A stretch of 64,000 nt of DNA from the NCBI GenBank assembly GCA_965203565.1, contig OZ241896.1, forward strand, positions 1,240,001 to 1,304,000, in the 5' to 3' direction. The translations under genes were made by a program, and so were the position numbers. Under the pieces are notes generated by a model. It saw nothing but the letters and a program-made list of their open reading frames with translations. It was not told the DNA's origin and searched no databases. The stretch is from JAAXGX01 sp965203565 (GTDB taxonomy: Bacteria > Acidobacteriota > Vicinamibacteria > Vicinamibacterales > UBA8438). Shown here in pieces: positions 10,286 through 18,996 of the stretch (positions within the stretch are counted from its first letter, which is position 1; each line of letters begins with the position of its first letter).

Positions 10286-11141
10286 CGGCCGGATCGTCGC
10301 GTACACCGACGGCGGCGCCCGCGGCAATCCGGGGCCGGCCGGCTACGGCGTGCGCATCGAGGCGGACGACGGATCGGTCATCGAAGAGCTGTCCGGCGCC
10401 ATCGGCGTCGCCACGAACAACGTCGCGGAGTACCGCGGCCTGCTCGCCGCGCTGACGCGCCTGGACCGGCGCGGTTGCCGCGACGCCGTCATCCGGTCGG
10501 ACTCCGAGCTGCTCGTCAGGCAGATGCGCGGGCAGTACAAGGTTCGCCACCCGAGCCTCCAGCCGCTGCACCGGGAAGCCGCCGCGCTGGTTCGGCGGAT
10601 AGGGACCGTCCGGTTCGAGCACGTGCCGCGGTCCGAGAACGCCGCCGCGGACCGGCTGGCCAACGCCGCGATGGACGGCGGCGCGCAGTCCGAAGCCCCG
10701 TCAGCAGCGCGGCTTGGGGAGCGTCCGGCGGCGCGGCCTTCCGATGGCGCCGGCGCGGTCGTCGCGATCGGCGTCGACGTCGAGTCGATCGCGCGCGTCG
10801 ACCAGCTACTGCAACGGTACGGCGTCCGGTTCACGGACCGGGTGTTCACCGAAGGCGAGGCGGCGTACAGCCTGCGGCGGAAGCATCCTGCGCAGCATCT
10901 CGCCGGCCGGTTCGCCGCGAAGGAAGCGGCGATGAAGGCGCTCGGAACGGGGCGGTCCGGCGGCGTGCTCTGGCGCAGCGTCGAGGTGGTGCGCGTCTCC
11001 GGTCCGCCGCAACTCCGGTTTCACGGCGACGCGGCCCGGCGCTTCGAGTCGATCGGGGCGCGCAGATCGCTCGTCACCATCAGCCATTCGGGCGATACGG
11101 CGCTGGCCCAGGTGCTCCTGCTCGGAGATGACAGCCCGTGA
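10278..11141 (+). CDS. Fusion of RNase HI-like domain and holo-ACP synthase
   Basis: 287 residues with two complete enzyme domains. Residues 1-133 form an RNase H fold with the acidic tetrad in place: D11 (YTDGGARGN), E51 (NNVAEYRG), D75 (IRSDSELL) and D125 (AADRLAN). After a linker of about 25 low-complexity residues, residues 161-287 are a 4'-phosphopantetheinyl transferase of the AcpS type with GVDVESIARVD and FAAKEAAMKALGTG. The first would cut RNA in RNA-DNA hybrids; the second activates acyl carrier protein. The GTG start overlaps the preceding gene by 8 nt. No stop or start signal separates the domains. Confidence 0.9.
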   Translation: MADGRIVAYTDGGARGNPGPAGYGVRIEADDGSVIEELSGAIGVATNNVAEYRGLLAALTRLDRRGCRDAVIRSDSELLVRQMRGQYKVRHPSLQPLHREAAALVRRIGTVRFEHVPRSENAAADRLANAAMDGGAQSEAPSAARLGERPAARPSDGAGAVVAIGVDVESIARVDQLLQRYGVRFTDRVFTEGEAAYSLRRKHPAQHLAGRFAAKEAAMKALGTGRSGGVLWRSVEVVRVSGPPQLRFHGDAARRFESIGARRSLVTISHSGDTALAQVLLLGDDSP

Positions 11142-11289
11142 TGAAAGCCCCGCTGCATTCGACGGGCGCTGCATCCCGGCTGAACTGCGTTGTTCGTCGG
11201 TTGCGTATGCCCGATATGCGCCCTCCTCACGCCTTGTCAGCCGGGCGCCCCGCCCGTCTCGGCGCCCCGCGGGGTTCCACCTCGGGCTG
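11132..11289. repeat. 158-nt structured intergenic repeat, copy 2
   Basis: Second copy of the element at 5573-5730, same length and orientation, overlapping the last codons of the RNase H-AcpS gene. The inner stem here is CCCGGCTGA (11175-11183) with TCAGCCGGG (11237-11245), a compensated version of copy 1. The loop TTCGTCGGTTGCGTATGCCC is shared. From 11290 to 11457 I see a C8 tract beside a G-rich stretch and a ribosome site (GGAGGGG) but no gene. Confidence 0.8.
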
Positions 11290-11457
11290 TTGACGTCCCC
11301 CCCGGTTGTCGGGTGGGGCCGCCCGCCGCCGTCCCTCTCGGCCCACGGATCCGTCCTGCCGCGCAACCCCGCCTGCGCGTTGGAGTCAGGCCGGCGCCCG
11401 CCGCTGCCGCCGGTGCGGCATGCGCCTTGCTGCTGAAAGCCGCCGGAGGGGACAGGG

Positions 11458-11772
11458 ATGAAGGTGAAGATCGTGCCGAGCACCGCCGGGTCTCCGTCAG
11501 GGAAGCTGGCGGACGCCGAACTGCATTTCTCCGAAGGACTCCTGGCGGGGCTGAAGCTGGTGGGCTTCACCGTCTGGGATCGGCGCGACTCCCGAGGCCG
11601 AAGCGTGACGTTCCCGGCCCGCCAGTACACCATCGACGGCGAGCGGCGCCACTACGTGCTGCTCCGGGTCACGGACGACCCGGCCACGGCCGAGCCGGTC
11701 CGGGAACTGATTCTGCGCGCCTACGCCGAGCAGTCGGAGCGGTTCGCCGGGGCGTCCGCCGCGGCGCGCTGA
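11458..11772 (+). CDS. Small protein, possibly SpoVG-like
   Basis: 104 residues, ATG with GGAGGGG upstream. I do not recognise it with certainty. The pattern of strands and the motifs GLKLVGFTVWD, SVTFPARQY and ELILRAYAEQS recall the compact SpoVG fold (a nucleic-acid-binding family involved in division and RNA binding in other bacteria), but the match is weak. It is convergent with ftsZ, ending 19 nt from the ftsZ stop, which adds circumstantial interest. Codon usage is like its neighbours. Confidence 0.55.
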   Translation: MKVKIVPSTAGSPSGKLADAELHFSEGLLAGLKLVGFTVWDRRDSRGRSVTFPARQYTIDGERRHYVLLRVTDDPATAEPVRELILRAYAEQSERFAGASAAAR

Positions 11773-11791
11773 GCATGCCCGCGCCGGCGGC

Positions 11792-13069
11792 TCACCGCGC
11801 CGTGCGCTCGAGGAGAGCCGGCGCATCGAGCGGCGCGCGCCGATCGTCGGTGTCGAGGGGGTCGACCGCCGCACGGCCGGCCGCCGGGGCCCCGTTGACG
11901 CCGGGGCGCTGCGACAGCTCCCCCGCCGGCTCCTCCGCCTGCGCCGCTCCCGCCGGCTCCTCCTCCGCCGGCGCCTCCTGGTTCCAGCCGGCGTACATCG
12001 TGAGGTCGACCGGCGTGGCGCCGGCCGCCGGCGGACGCCCGGTCTCGTCGTCGACCTCGTTGAAGCCGGTCGCGATCACCGTGATCTTCACCTCGCCGTC
12101 CATCGTCGGATCGACGACCGCGCCGAAGATGATGTTGGCGTCCTCGTGCGCCGCCTCCTGAATGACCGCGGCGGCGGCGCTCACTTCCATCAGACCGAGA
12201 TCTTCGCCGCCGGTCACGTTCACGACGATCCCGTGCGCGCCGTCGACCGACACGTCCTCGAGCAGCGGGCTCGACACGGCGCGCCGGGCCGCCTCCACCG
12301 CCCGGTTGTTCCCGTCGGCCACCCCCGTGCCCATGATCGTCAGGCCCTGACGGGACATGATGGTCTTGACGTCCGCGAAGTCCAGGTTGATCAGCCCGGG
12401 GGTGAGGATCAGGTCGGAGATCCCCTGTATGGCCTGCCGCAGCACGTCGTCGGCCTTGACGAACGCCTCCGTCACGCTGGTCGTCGGATCGATCGTCGAC
12501 AGGAGCCGATCGTTCGGGATCGTGATCACCGTGTCGACGCACTTCCGCAGCTCGACGAGTCCGCTCGCGGCCTGCTCCGCCCGGCGCTTCCCCTCGAACC
12601 CGAACGGCTTGGTCACCACCGCCACGGTCAACGCGCCGAGTTCGCTCGCGAGACTGGCGATGACCGGCGCGGCGCCGGTGCCGGTGCCGCCTCCGAGGCC
12701 GGTGGTGACGAACACCATGTCGGCTCCGTCCAGGGCGCCGATCAGCTGGTCGGTGTCTTCGAGCGCCGCCTGGCGGCCGACGGTCGGGTCGGCGCCCGCG
12801 CCGAGGCCTCTCGTCAGCTTCGCGCCGATCTGCAGCTGCACCGGCGCCGCGCTGCTGGCGAGCGCCTGCGCGTCGGTGTTGGCCGCGATGAACTCGATCC
12901 CCTGGAGGCCGGCCGCCACCATCCGGTCGACGGCGTTGCCGCCGCCGCCGCCGACCCCGATCACCTTGATCCGCGCTCCGGGATGCGCGTTGCCGTCCAG
13001 GGTCAGCCGCAGATCGTCGTCTTCGGCCGCCGGGTATTCGTGATACTGCGCTTCGTTGAAGTCCGTCAT
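11792..13069 (-). CDS. ftsZ: Cell division protein FtsZ
   Basis: Tubulin-like GTPase that polymerises into the cytokinetic ring. 425 residues: short N-terminal tail, nucleotide-binding Rossmann part beginning IKVIGVGGGGGNAVDRM, tubulin signature GGGTGTG at about 126-132, then the T7-loop domain. After about residue 350 there is a low-complexity Ala/Glu/Gly linker ending in LDAPALLER, which resembles the conserved C-terminal peptide that binds FtsA. It is the last gene of the dcw cluster, 10 nt downstream of ftsA. Confidence 0.98.
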   Translation of the reverse strand: MTDFNEAQYHEYPAAEDDDLRLTLDGNAHPGARIKVIGVGGGGGNAVDRMVAAGLQGIEFIAANTDAQALASSAAPVQLQIGAKLTRGLGAGADPTVGRQAALEDTDQLIGALDGADMVFVTTGLGGGTGTGAAPVIASLASELGALTVAVVTKPFGFEGKRRAEQAASGLVELRKCVDTVITIPNDRLLSTIDPTTSVTEAFVKADDVLRQAIQGISDLILTPGLINLDFADVKTIMSRQGLTIMGTGVADGNNRAVEAARRAVSSPLLEDVSVDGAHGIVVNVTGGEDLGLMEVSAAAAVIQEAAHEDANIIFGAVVDPTMDGEVKITVIATGFNEVDDETGRPPAAGATPVDLTMYAGWNQEAPAEEEPAGAAQAEEPAGELSQRPGVNGAPAAGRAAVDPLDTDDRRAPLDAPALLERTAR

Positions 13070-13079
13070 GAGTTCCTCC

Positions 13080-14315
13080 TCAGAAAAATTCCTTGAAGAG
13101 ACCGCGGAGACGCCCGGCGACGCGGCTGAACGGATCCGAGCCGGCCTGACGCTCCTGTTCCGCCAACTGGCTTCGGTGCGCGCACATGGCCAGGCCGACC
13201 GCCGTCGCGAACGCCGGATTGTTCACGTGATCGGTGAGGCCGCCGACTCCTGCCGGGCAGCCGCGCCGCACCGGCAGGTCGAAGATCTGGTCCGCGATCT
13301 CCAGCATCCCGTCGAGAATGCCGCCGCCGCCGGCGAGCACGATCCCCGAATGCAGCGAATGCTCATAGCCGGCGCCCCGGATCTCGTCCCACAGCCGCCG
13401 GAAGATCTCCTCGGCGCGCGGCTGGATCGCCTCCGACACGATCCGTCTCGGGATGGTGCGGGGTTGCCGCCCGCCGACGCTGGCCACTTCGATGGCGTCC
13501 TCCTCGTCGACCATCGACGCCAGCGCGCAGCCGTGACGGCGCTTCGTCTTCTCCGCTTCCGGAATGGGGGTCCGCAGACCGACGGCGATGTCGTTCGTCA
13601 GGTGGTTGCCGCCCAGCTCCAGGATCCCGGTGTGCCAGAGGCTCCCCCGCTCGTATATCGCGAACGCCGTGGTCCCCCCGCCGATGTCGACCAACGCCAC
13701 CCCCAGCTCCTTCTCGTCCGCCGTGAGGACCGACTCCGCGGCGGCCATCTGCTCCAGCGTGGCGTCGGCGACGGCGACGCCGGCGCGGTTCACGCACGCC
13801 ACGATGTTCTGGGTGGACGATTCGCTCCCGGTCACGATGTGCACGTTGACCTCGAGCCGCGCGCCCGTCATCCCGACCGGCGATCCGATGCCGTCCTGGT
13901 CGTCGACCACGAAACCCTGGGGCAGCACGTGGACGATCTCGCGGCCGCTCGGCAGCGCGACCGCCTTCGCGGCGTCTATCGCCCGCCGGACGTCCTCGTG
14001 GGTGATCTCCCGGTTCTTGCCCGCCACCGCGACGACCCCGCGGCTGTTGAACGCCTTGACGTGCGCGCCGGAGAGCCCGAGGTGCACCGAATCGATCTCG
14101 ACCCCGGCGGTCAACTCCGCCTCGTCGATCGCCTTCTTGATCGACTCCACCGCCGCCTCGAGGTTGACCACCAGGCCTCTGCGGACGCCCTGGGCGTCGG
14201 CGAGCCCGATCCCGATGACGTCGAGACCGCCGTCGTCGAGCGCTTCGGCGACCACGGCGACTATCGTCGAAGTCCCGACGTCGAGGCCGACGAGGTGCCG
14301 TTCCCTGCGCGTCAC
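13080..14315 (-). CDS. ftsA: Cell division protein FtsA
   Basis: Actin-like ATPase that tethers FtsZ to the membrane. 411 residues with the phosphate-1 motif GLDVGTSTI, SHS2-type 1C subdomain region, phosphate-2 ALVDIGGGTTAF, and the adenosine motif VLAGGGGILDGM. The C-terminus (PFSRVAGRLRGLFKEFF) is an amphipathic helix suitable as the membrane-targeting sequence. It sits between ftsQ and ftsZ in the standard order. Confidence 0.97.
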   Translation of the reverse strand: MTRRERHLVGLDVGTSTIVAVVAEALDDGGLDVIGIGLADAQGVRRGLVVNLEAAVESIKKAIDEAELTAGVEIDSVHLGLSGAHVKAFNSRGVVAVAGKNREITHEDVRRAIDAAKAVALPSGREIVHVLPQGFVVDDQDGIGSPVGMTGARLEVNVHIVTGSESSTQNIVACVNRAGVAVADATLEQMAAAESVLTADEKELGVALVDIGGGTTAFAIYERGSLWHTGILELGGNHLTNDIAVGLRTPIPEAEKTKRRHGCALASMVDEEDAIEVASVGGRQPRTIPRRIVSEAIQPRAEEIFRRLWDEIRGAGYEHSLHSGIVLAGGGGILDGMLEIADQIFDLPVRRGCPAGVGGLTDHVNNPAFATAVGLAMCAHRSQLAEQERQAGSDPFSRVAGRLRGLFKEFF

Positions 14316-14337
14316 GCGTCCTCCGTCGCCGTCGCGT

Positions 14338-15162
14338 TCATGGCCTGCGCTCGCTCCCGGCCGGCCGCACGTACACGCGCCGGTCGAACCGCAGGTCCGC
14401 GTAGTCGAGCTCCCGCGCCTGATCGCGGAGGGCCGGGGCCAGCTCGAGATACCGGTCGAGGCGTTCGGCGAAACGTTCGTCGCCGAGATGGAGCAGGGCC
14501 GGATCGTCGGCCAGCAGCACGACCGCGTCGTGCGCGTCGGCGACGTCGATCTGCGACACGCGGCCGGACAGATCGGGCCGCACGTCGAGCGCGGCGATCA
14601 GACGCGCCGCGAGCCGCGTCCGCGCGCGATCGACGGCGCCGGCGGCGCCGTCCCGAAGCTCCAGTCCGTCGACGATCGGCAGGTCGAGGCCGGCGAGCGC
14701 CGGGCCGTGCTCGGCGATGATCGTTCCGGCGTCGTCGAGCAGGTAGAGGCGCGCGGCGATCCTGGCCAGGCCGACCGGCCGACGCTCCTCGATGGTCACG
14801 GCGATGGTCGACGGCAGCACGCGCCGCAGCGTGGCGGCCCGGATCCAGCTCGACGCCAGCAGGCGCTCGCGATGACGCTCCAGGTCGGCCGTCACGATGC
14901 TCGCGCCGTGCAGCGGGGCGAGGAGCGCCGCCGCCTCGCCGCTCGACAGATGGCGGTTGCCCTCGACCGTGATCGTGTCGATGCGCAGCGCCTCCGCCCG
15001 GACGAGCAGGGTCGACGCCCCGTACGCCCCGGCCAGCGTCACGGCGGCCAGCAGCAGGCCCCGCGCGAACCGCGCGATCAGCGCCGCGGGGCGCCGGCGT
15101 CGCACCGGCGGCGCCTGCGCCCGGCGGAAGCGGGCGTCGGTGGAAAAAGGCAGCGTCGTCAT
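14338..15162 (-). CDS. ftsQ: Cell division protein FtsQ/DivIB
   Basis: Bitopic divisome protein linking FtsL/FtsB to the septal synthase. 274 residues: basic cytoplasmic N-terminus, one transmembrane segment (about 36-53), POTRA domain starting IDTITVEGNRHLSSGEAAALL, and the FtsQ domain with LPSTIAVTIEERRPVGL and LPIVDGL. The ATG at 15162 overlaps the murC stop by 4 nt, which fixes the start although the frame is open further upstream. Confidence 0.94.
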   Translation of the reverse strand: MTTLPFSTDARFRRAQAPPVRRRRPAALIARFARGLLLAAVTLAGAYGASTLLVRAEALRIDTITVEGNRHLSSGEAAALLAPLHGASIVTADLERHRERLLASSWIRAATLRRVLPSTIAVTIEERRPVGLARIAARLYLLDDAGTIIAEHGPALAGLDLPIVDGLELRDGAAGAVDRARTRLAARLIAALDVRPDLSGRVSQIDVADAHDAVVLLADDPALLHLGDERFAERLDRYLELAPALRDQARELDYADLRFDRRVYVRPAGSERRP

Positions 15163-16556
15163 GCGTCGCACCCGAATCGGCGGCGCAGCGCCTCGACGAT
15201 CTTCGGCGGGACGGTCCTGATCGATCCGGCCCCCAGGGTCACCACCACGTCGCCGGGTCGCGCGCCGGCCGCGACGATCGCCGGCACGTCGTCCAGCGCC
15301 CGCACGACCCGCACCGGCGTCGGCGACGCGCGCCTCACGGCCTCCGCCACGGCCTCCGCCGTCGCGCCGGGAATGGGCGGCTCGGAGGCCGCGTACACCT
15401 CGGTCAGCACCACGTCGTCGGCCGCTGCGAGCGCCGCGCCGAACCTGTCGAGCATCCGGATCGTCCGGCTGTATCGATGCGGCTGGAAGACGACGCGGAC
15501 CCGGTCCGGCGACCGCAGCCGGACGGTGTCGAGCACGGCCTCGATCTCGGTCGGATGATGCCCGTAGTCGTCGATGACCACGACGCCGCCCACTTCGCCG
15601 CGGACCTGCAGGCGCCGGTCGGCCCCGCGGAAGCGCGCCAGCGCGCCGGCGGCCGACTCCGGCGGAACGCCCAGACGCATCCCGACGGCGAGCGCGGCCA
15701 GGGCGTTCCGTACGTTGTGACGGCCCGGCACGGAGAGCGCCAGTGCGATCTCCGTCTCCGCGCCGCCCGCGATCCGGACGCGGGAGCGTGACCCGTCCGG
15801 GCCGAGCGCGGTCGCGCCGGCGAACAGTTGCGCCGACGGGTCGTCGACGCCGTAGGTGACGACGGGAGCGCGGACGCCGGGCAGCAGGCGCCGCAACCGC
15901 CGGTCGTCGAGACACGCCACCACGCATCCGCCGGGCGGCACCCGGGCGGCGAACGCCATGAACGACTCCTCCAACTGCTCGATCCCTCCGTACGCTTCGA
16001 GGTGCTCCTCGTCAAGGTTCGTCAACACCGCGATCTCGGGCGACAGCTTCAGGAACGACCGGTCGCTTTCGTCCGCCTCGACGACCATGAGCGGCCCGGC
16101 CCCCAGCCGGGCGTTGCCGCCGAACGCGCTCACCGTCCCGCCGATGATCGCGGTCGGATCGAGGCCGGCCGCCGCGAGCGCGACCGCGATCATCGCGGCG
16201 GTCGTCGTCTTGCCGTGCGCTCCGGCCACCGCCACGCCGCGTCTGGAGCCGGCCAGCTCCGCCAGCATGTCGCCGCGCCGGACCACGGGAATCCCGGCGC
16301 GCTCCGCCGCGGCGCGCTCCGGATTGCCGCGCGGCACCGCGCTCGAGACGACGAGCAGGTCCGCGTCCCGCACGTGACGGGCGTCGTGGCCCTCCTCGAA
16401 CCGGACGCCGAGGCGCTGCAGCCGATCCGTCGCGGGCGACCGTTCGAGGTCGGACCCGCTCACCGCATAGCCGAGACCGACCATCACCTCCGCGATCCCG
16501 TTCATGCCGGCGCCCGCAACCCCGACGAAATGGACGTGCGCTCCCGGTTCGACCAC
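15159..16556 (-). CDS. murC: UDP-N-acetylmuramate--L-alanine ligase
   Basis: Adds L-alanine to UDP-MurNAc in the cytoplasm, the first ligase step of the stem peptide. 465 residues with N-terminal Rossmann domain (FVGVAGAGMNG), the ATP loop AGAHGKTTT at 112-119, VEADESDRSF, and DDYGHHPTEI, all diagnostic for MurC. It overlaps ftsQ by 4 nt and lies 27 nt downstream of murG. murB and ddl, often found next to murC, are absent here. Confidence 0.97.
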   Translation of the reverse strand: MVEPGAHVHFVGVAGAGMNGIAEVMVGLGYAVSGSDLERSPATDRLQRLGVRFEEGHDARHVRDADLLVVSSAVPRGNPERAAAERAGIPVVRRGDMLAELAGSRRGVAVAGAHGKTTTAAMIAVALAAAGLDPTAIIGGTVSAFGGNARLGAGPLMVVEADESDRSFLKLSPEIAVLTNLDEEHLEAYGGIEQLEESFMAFAARVPPGGCVVACLDDRRLRRLLPGVRAPVVTYGVDDPSAQLFAGATALGPDGSRSRVRIAGGAETEIALALSVPGRHNVRNALAALAVGMRLGVPPESAAGALARFRGADRRLQVRGEVGGVVVIDDYGHHPTEIEAVLDTVRLRSPDRVRVVFQPHRYSRTIRMLDRFGAALAAADDVVLTEVYAASEPPIPGATAEAVAEAVRRASPTPVRVVRALDDVPAIVAAGARPGDVVVTLGAGSIRTVPPKIVEALRRRFGCDA

Positions 16557-16583
16557 GTCTGCACCACGACCCGGCTCGTTCGT

Positions 16584-17690
16584 TCACGCGCGACGCCCGG
16601 CCGCCGCCTCCGGCGGCGCGATCAGGCGTTCGATCCGATCGACGACGACCTGCGCCGCCTCCGGTCTGGCGAGCCGGCGGCTCGCCGCCGCGAGCGCGGC
16701 CCGCCGGGCGTCGTCCGCGGCCAGCGCGACGATCCGCGCCCCCAGTGCCCGGCCGGACAGCGCGCGCGGGTCGATCACTTCGGCGGCGCCGGCGGCCGCG
16801 GCGGCCGCGGCGTTGCGCCGCTGATGGTCGTGCGTCGCATGCGGAAACGGCACGAGCACGGCCGGCCGGCCGGCGGCGGCCACTTCCGCCAGGGTCGTCG
16901 CCCCGGCGCGGCAGACGATCAGGTGCGCCGCCGCCATCTCGCGCTCCATCTCCCCGATGAACGGCTCCACCCGGGCGGCCAGGCCGGCGGCGCGGTACCC
17001 CTCGCGCACGATCTCGACGTCGCGCGCGCCCGACTGATGGGTCACGTGGATCGGCCGCGGCGCGGCGGCGATGGCCGGCGCCGCCTCCGCCATGGCGACG
17101 TTGATCGCATGGGCGCCCTGCGAACCCCCGATCACCAGCAGGCGCACGCGCGCCGGGGCGCGTTCGGGATCGGGAGCTGCGAAGAACCCGGCGCGCACGG
17201 GGTTGCCGCTGACGAACCCGTTGCCGGAAAAGGAGGCCAGCGCCGCATCGGAGGCCACGGCCGACGCCCGGACGAACCGGGCCAGGAGCCGGTTGGTCAC
17301 GCCGGGCACGGCGTTCTGCTCCAGCAGCATGGTCGGCAGACCCCGCAACGCGGCCCACAGGACGATCGGGCCGGAGCTGTATCCTCCGAGGCCGACCACC
17401 AGACCGGGCGACAGGCGGCGGAGCAGGGCGGCCGCGTCGAGCAGGCTGAGCGGCGCCAGCGCCAGCCCGCGCAGCAGGCTCCCCGGCGACTGCCCGACCA
17501 GTCCGCGCGTGCGGATCCGCTCGAGGCCGAACCCCGCGCGCCCCACCTCGCGCGTCTCCAGCGCATTGCCGGTCCCCGCGAAGACGATCCGCGCCTGCGG
17601 ACGACGCCGCAGCAGTTCGCGCGCGACCGCGAGGCCGGGGAACAGATGGCCGCCCGTGGCGCCGCCGGCGAAGAGCACGCAGACCCTCAT
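16584..17690 (-). CDS. murG: Lipid II synthase MurG (GlcNAc transferase)
   Basis: Peripheral membrane GT28 enzyme that transfers GlcNAc to lipid I. 368 residues; N-terminal GGATGGHLFPG loop (residues 9-19), GLGGYSSGP, EQNAVPG, and the C-terminal donor-site motifs GGSQGAHAIN and SRAG-like CRAGATTLAE. Start ATG 17690 overlaps the ftsW stop by 4 nt. The frame is open far upstream only as a shadow of ftsW. Confidence 0.97.
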   Translation of the reverse strand: MRVCVLFAGGATGGHLFPGLAVARELLRRRPQARIVFAGTGNALETREVGRAGFGLERIRTRGLVGQSPGSLLRGLALAPLSLLDAAALLRRLSPGLVVGLGGYSSGPIVLWAALRGLPTMLLEQNAVPGVTNRLLARFVRASAVASDAALASFSGNGFVSGNPVRAGFFAAPDPERAPARVRLLVIGGSQGAHAINVAMAEAAPAIAAAPRPIHVTHQSGARDVEIVREGYRAAGLAARVEPFIGEMEREMAAAHLIVCRAGATTLAEVAAAGRPAVLVPFPHATHDHQRRNAAAAAAAGAAEVIDPRALSGRALGARIVALAADDARRAALAAASRRLARPEAAQVVVDRIERLIAPPEAAAGRRA

Positions 17691-18787
17691 CGTTCCGCCG
17701 AGGCGTGCTGCGACACGTTCAACAGCACCCCCATGCCCGCCAGACTGACCAGCAGCGACGATCCGCCGGCGCTGACGAACGGCAGCGGAATCCCTTTCGT
17801 CGGCATCAGGCCGAGCACGACGCTGACGTTGATGAACGCCTGGAGCGCGATCATGGTGGTCAGCCCCACGGCCAGCAGCGACCCGAAACGGTCCGGGGCG
17901 AGCGTGGCCACGCGCAGTCCGCGCCACGCGATCACGAAGAAGCACGCCGCGACGAGGGACGCGCCGATCAGGCCCGTCTCTTCCGCGATGACGGCGTACA
18001 CGAAGTCGGTGTGGGGGTACGGCAGGTAGAACAGCTTCTGCACGCCGCCCATCAGCCCCTGTCCGAACAGGCCGCCGGTCCCGACCGCGATCTGCGCCTG
18101 TATCAACTGGAAGCCGTCGCCGAACCGGTCGCTCCACGGATCGAGAAAGACCAGCAGGCGCCGGCGCCGGTAGTCGGCGCTCGCCAGCACGACGTACAGC
18201 AGCGGGACCGCCGCGGCGGCGACCCCGAAGAGATACCGGTAGCTCAGCCCGGCCGCGAAGACCATGGCGCCCACGATGAGCAGCAGCGTCAGCGCGGTCC
18301 CGAAGTCCGGCTCCAGCAGGATCAGGCCGCTCGTCACCCCGGCGACGACGCCCACCGGCAGCAACGAGTACGAGAAATCGTCTATCCGGTGCATGCGGCG
18401 ATCGAGCAGGGCGGCCGTGAAGACGATCACGGCGAGCTTGGCCGCCTCGGACGGCTGCACGCCGAAGCCGGCGACGCCGAACCAGCGCCGCGTCCCGTTG
18501 ACCGGCTGGCTGAAGAGAACCGCCACGAGCGCGGCGGTGGACAGCGCCAGCAGGCTCCAGACGACCGCCGGCCGCTTGAGCGCGCGGTAGTCGACGTTGG
18601 TCGCGATCAGCAGCAGGCAGCCGCCGAGCGCGACCCACACCACCTGCTTGAACAGGAAGTAGTAGGGCTGCCCGTGCTCGTCCATCGCCAGGACCGCCGA
18701 CGCGCTGTAGACCATCACCCAGCTGGACAGGACCAGGAGGAGGGTGGACAGGTACAGGAGCTTGTCCGATTTGAGCTTTCGCGCCAT
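17687..18787 (-). CDS. ftsW: Peptidoglycan glycosyltransferase FtsW
   Basis: SEDS-family polymerase of the septal wall, partner of the class B penicillin-binding protein FtsI. 366 residues with about ten transmembrane segments, the NGTRRWF loop, QPSEAAKLA, the catalytic-aspartate region ILLEPDFGTAL, and PFVSAGGSSLL near the end. FtsW rather than RodA is inferred from its place in the dcw cluster. A 207-nt gap containing an inverted-repeat element separates it from murD. Confidence 0.96.
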   Translation of the reverse strand: MARKLKSDKLLYLSTLLLVLSSWVMVYSASAVLAMDEHGQPYYFLFKQVVWVALGGCLLLIATNVDYRALKRPAVVWSLLALSTAALVAVLFSQPVNGTRRWFGVAGFGVQPSEAAKLAVIVFTAALLDRRMHRIDDFSYSLLPVGVVAGVTSGLILLEPDFGTALTLLLIVGAMVFAAGLSYRYLFGVAAAAVPLLYVVLASADYRRRRLLVFLDPWSDRFGDGFQLIQAQIAVGTGGLFGQGLMGGVQKLFYLPYPHTDFVYAVIAEETGLIGASLVAACFFVIAWRGLRVATLAPDRFGSLLAVGLTTMIALQAFINVSVVLGLMPTKGIPLPFVSAGGSSLLVSLAGMGVLLNVSQHASAER

Positions 18788-18873
18788 ACTCGGCGTTCCC
18801 GACGCTCGCAGGCTGCGGAAGGACTAAAGCTTTCGGGTCCGGAACCCGAAACTTCCTCCGTGACCGCACGGGC

Positions 18874-18996
18874 GAGCCGTCAGCAGTCATCAGCCGGTCC
18901 CCGGATGAGGACACCGGCCTCGCAGGCCCGGAAGGCCTGCGCTCCCAGCGGTCGGCTCCCCACCGCGCCGTCCCGGCTGATGACTGCTCGCGGCTC
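18874..18996. repeat. 123-bp inverted-repeat element between murD and ftsW
   Basis: Two 24-nt arms face each other: 18874-18897 and 18973-18996, complementary except at two central positions, with a perfect 16-bp core AGCAGTCATCAGCCGG. Between them is a compact hairpin CGCAGGCC-CGGAA-GGCCTGCG (18921-18941). The right arm runs into the murD stop codon. No coding capacity. It looks like a small non-autonomous repeat or an intra-operon RNA structure; it is the only sizeable gap in an otherwise overlapping gene cluster. Confidence 0.75.
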
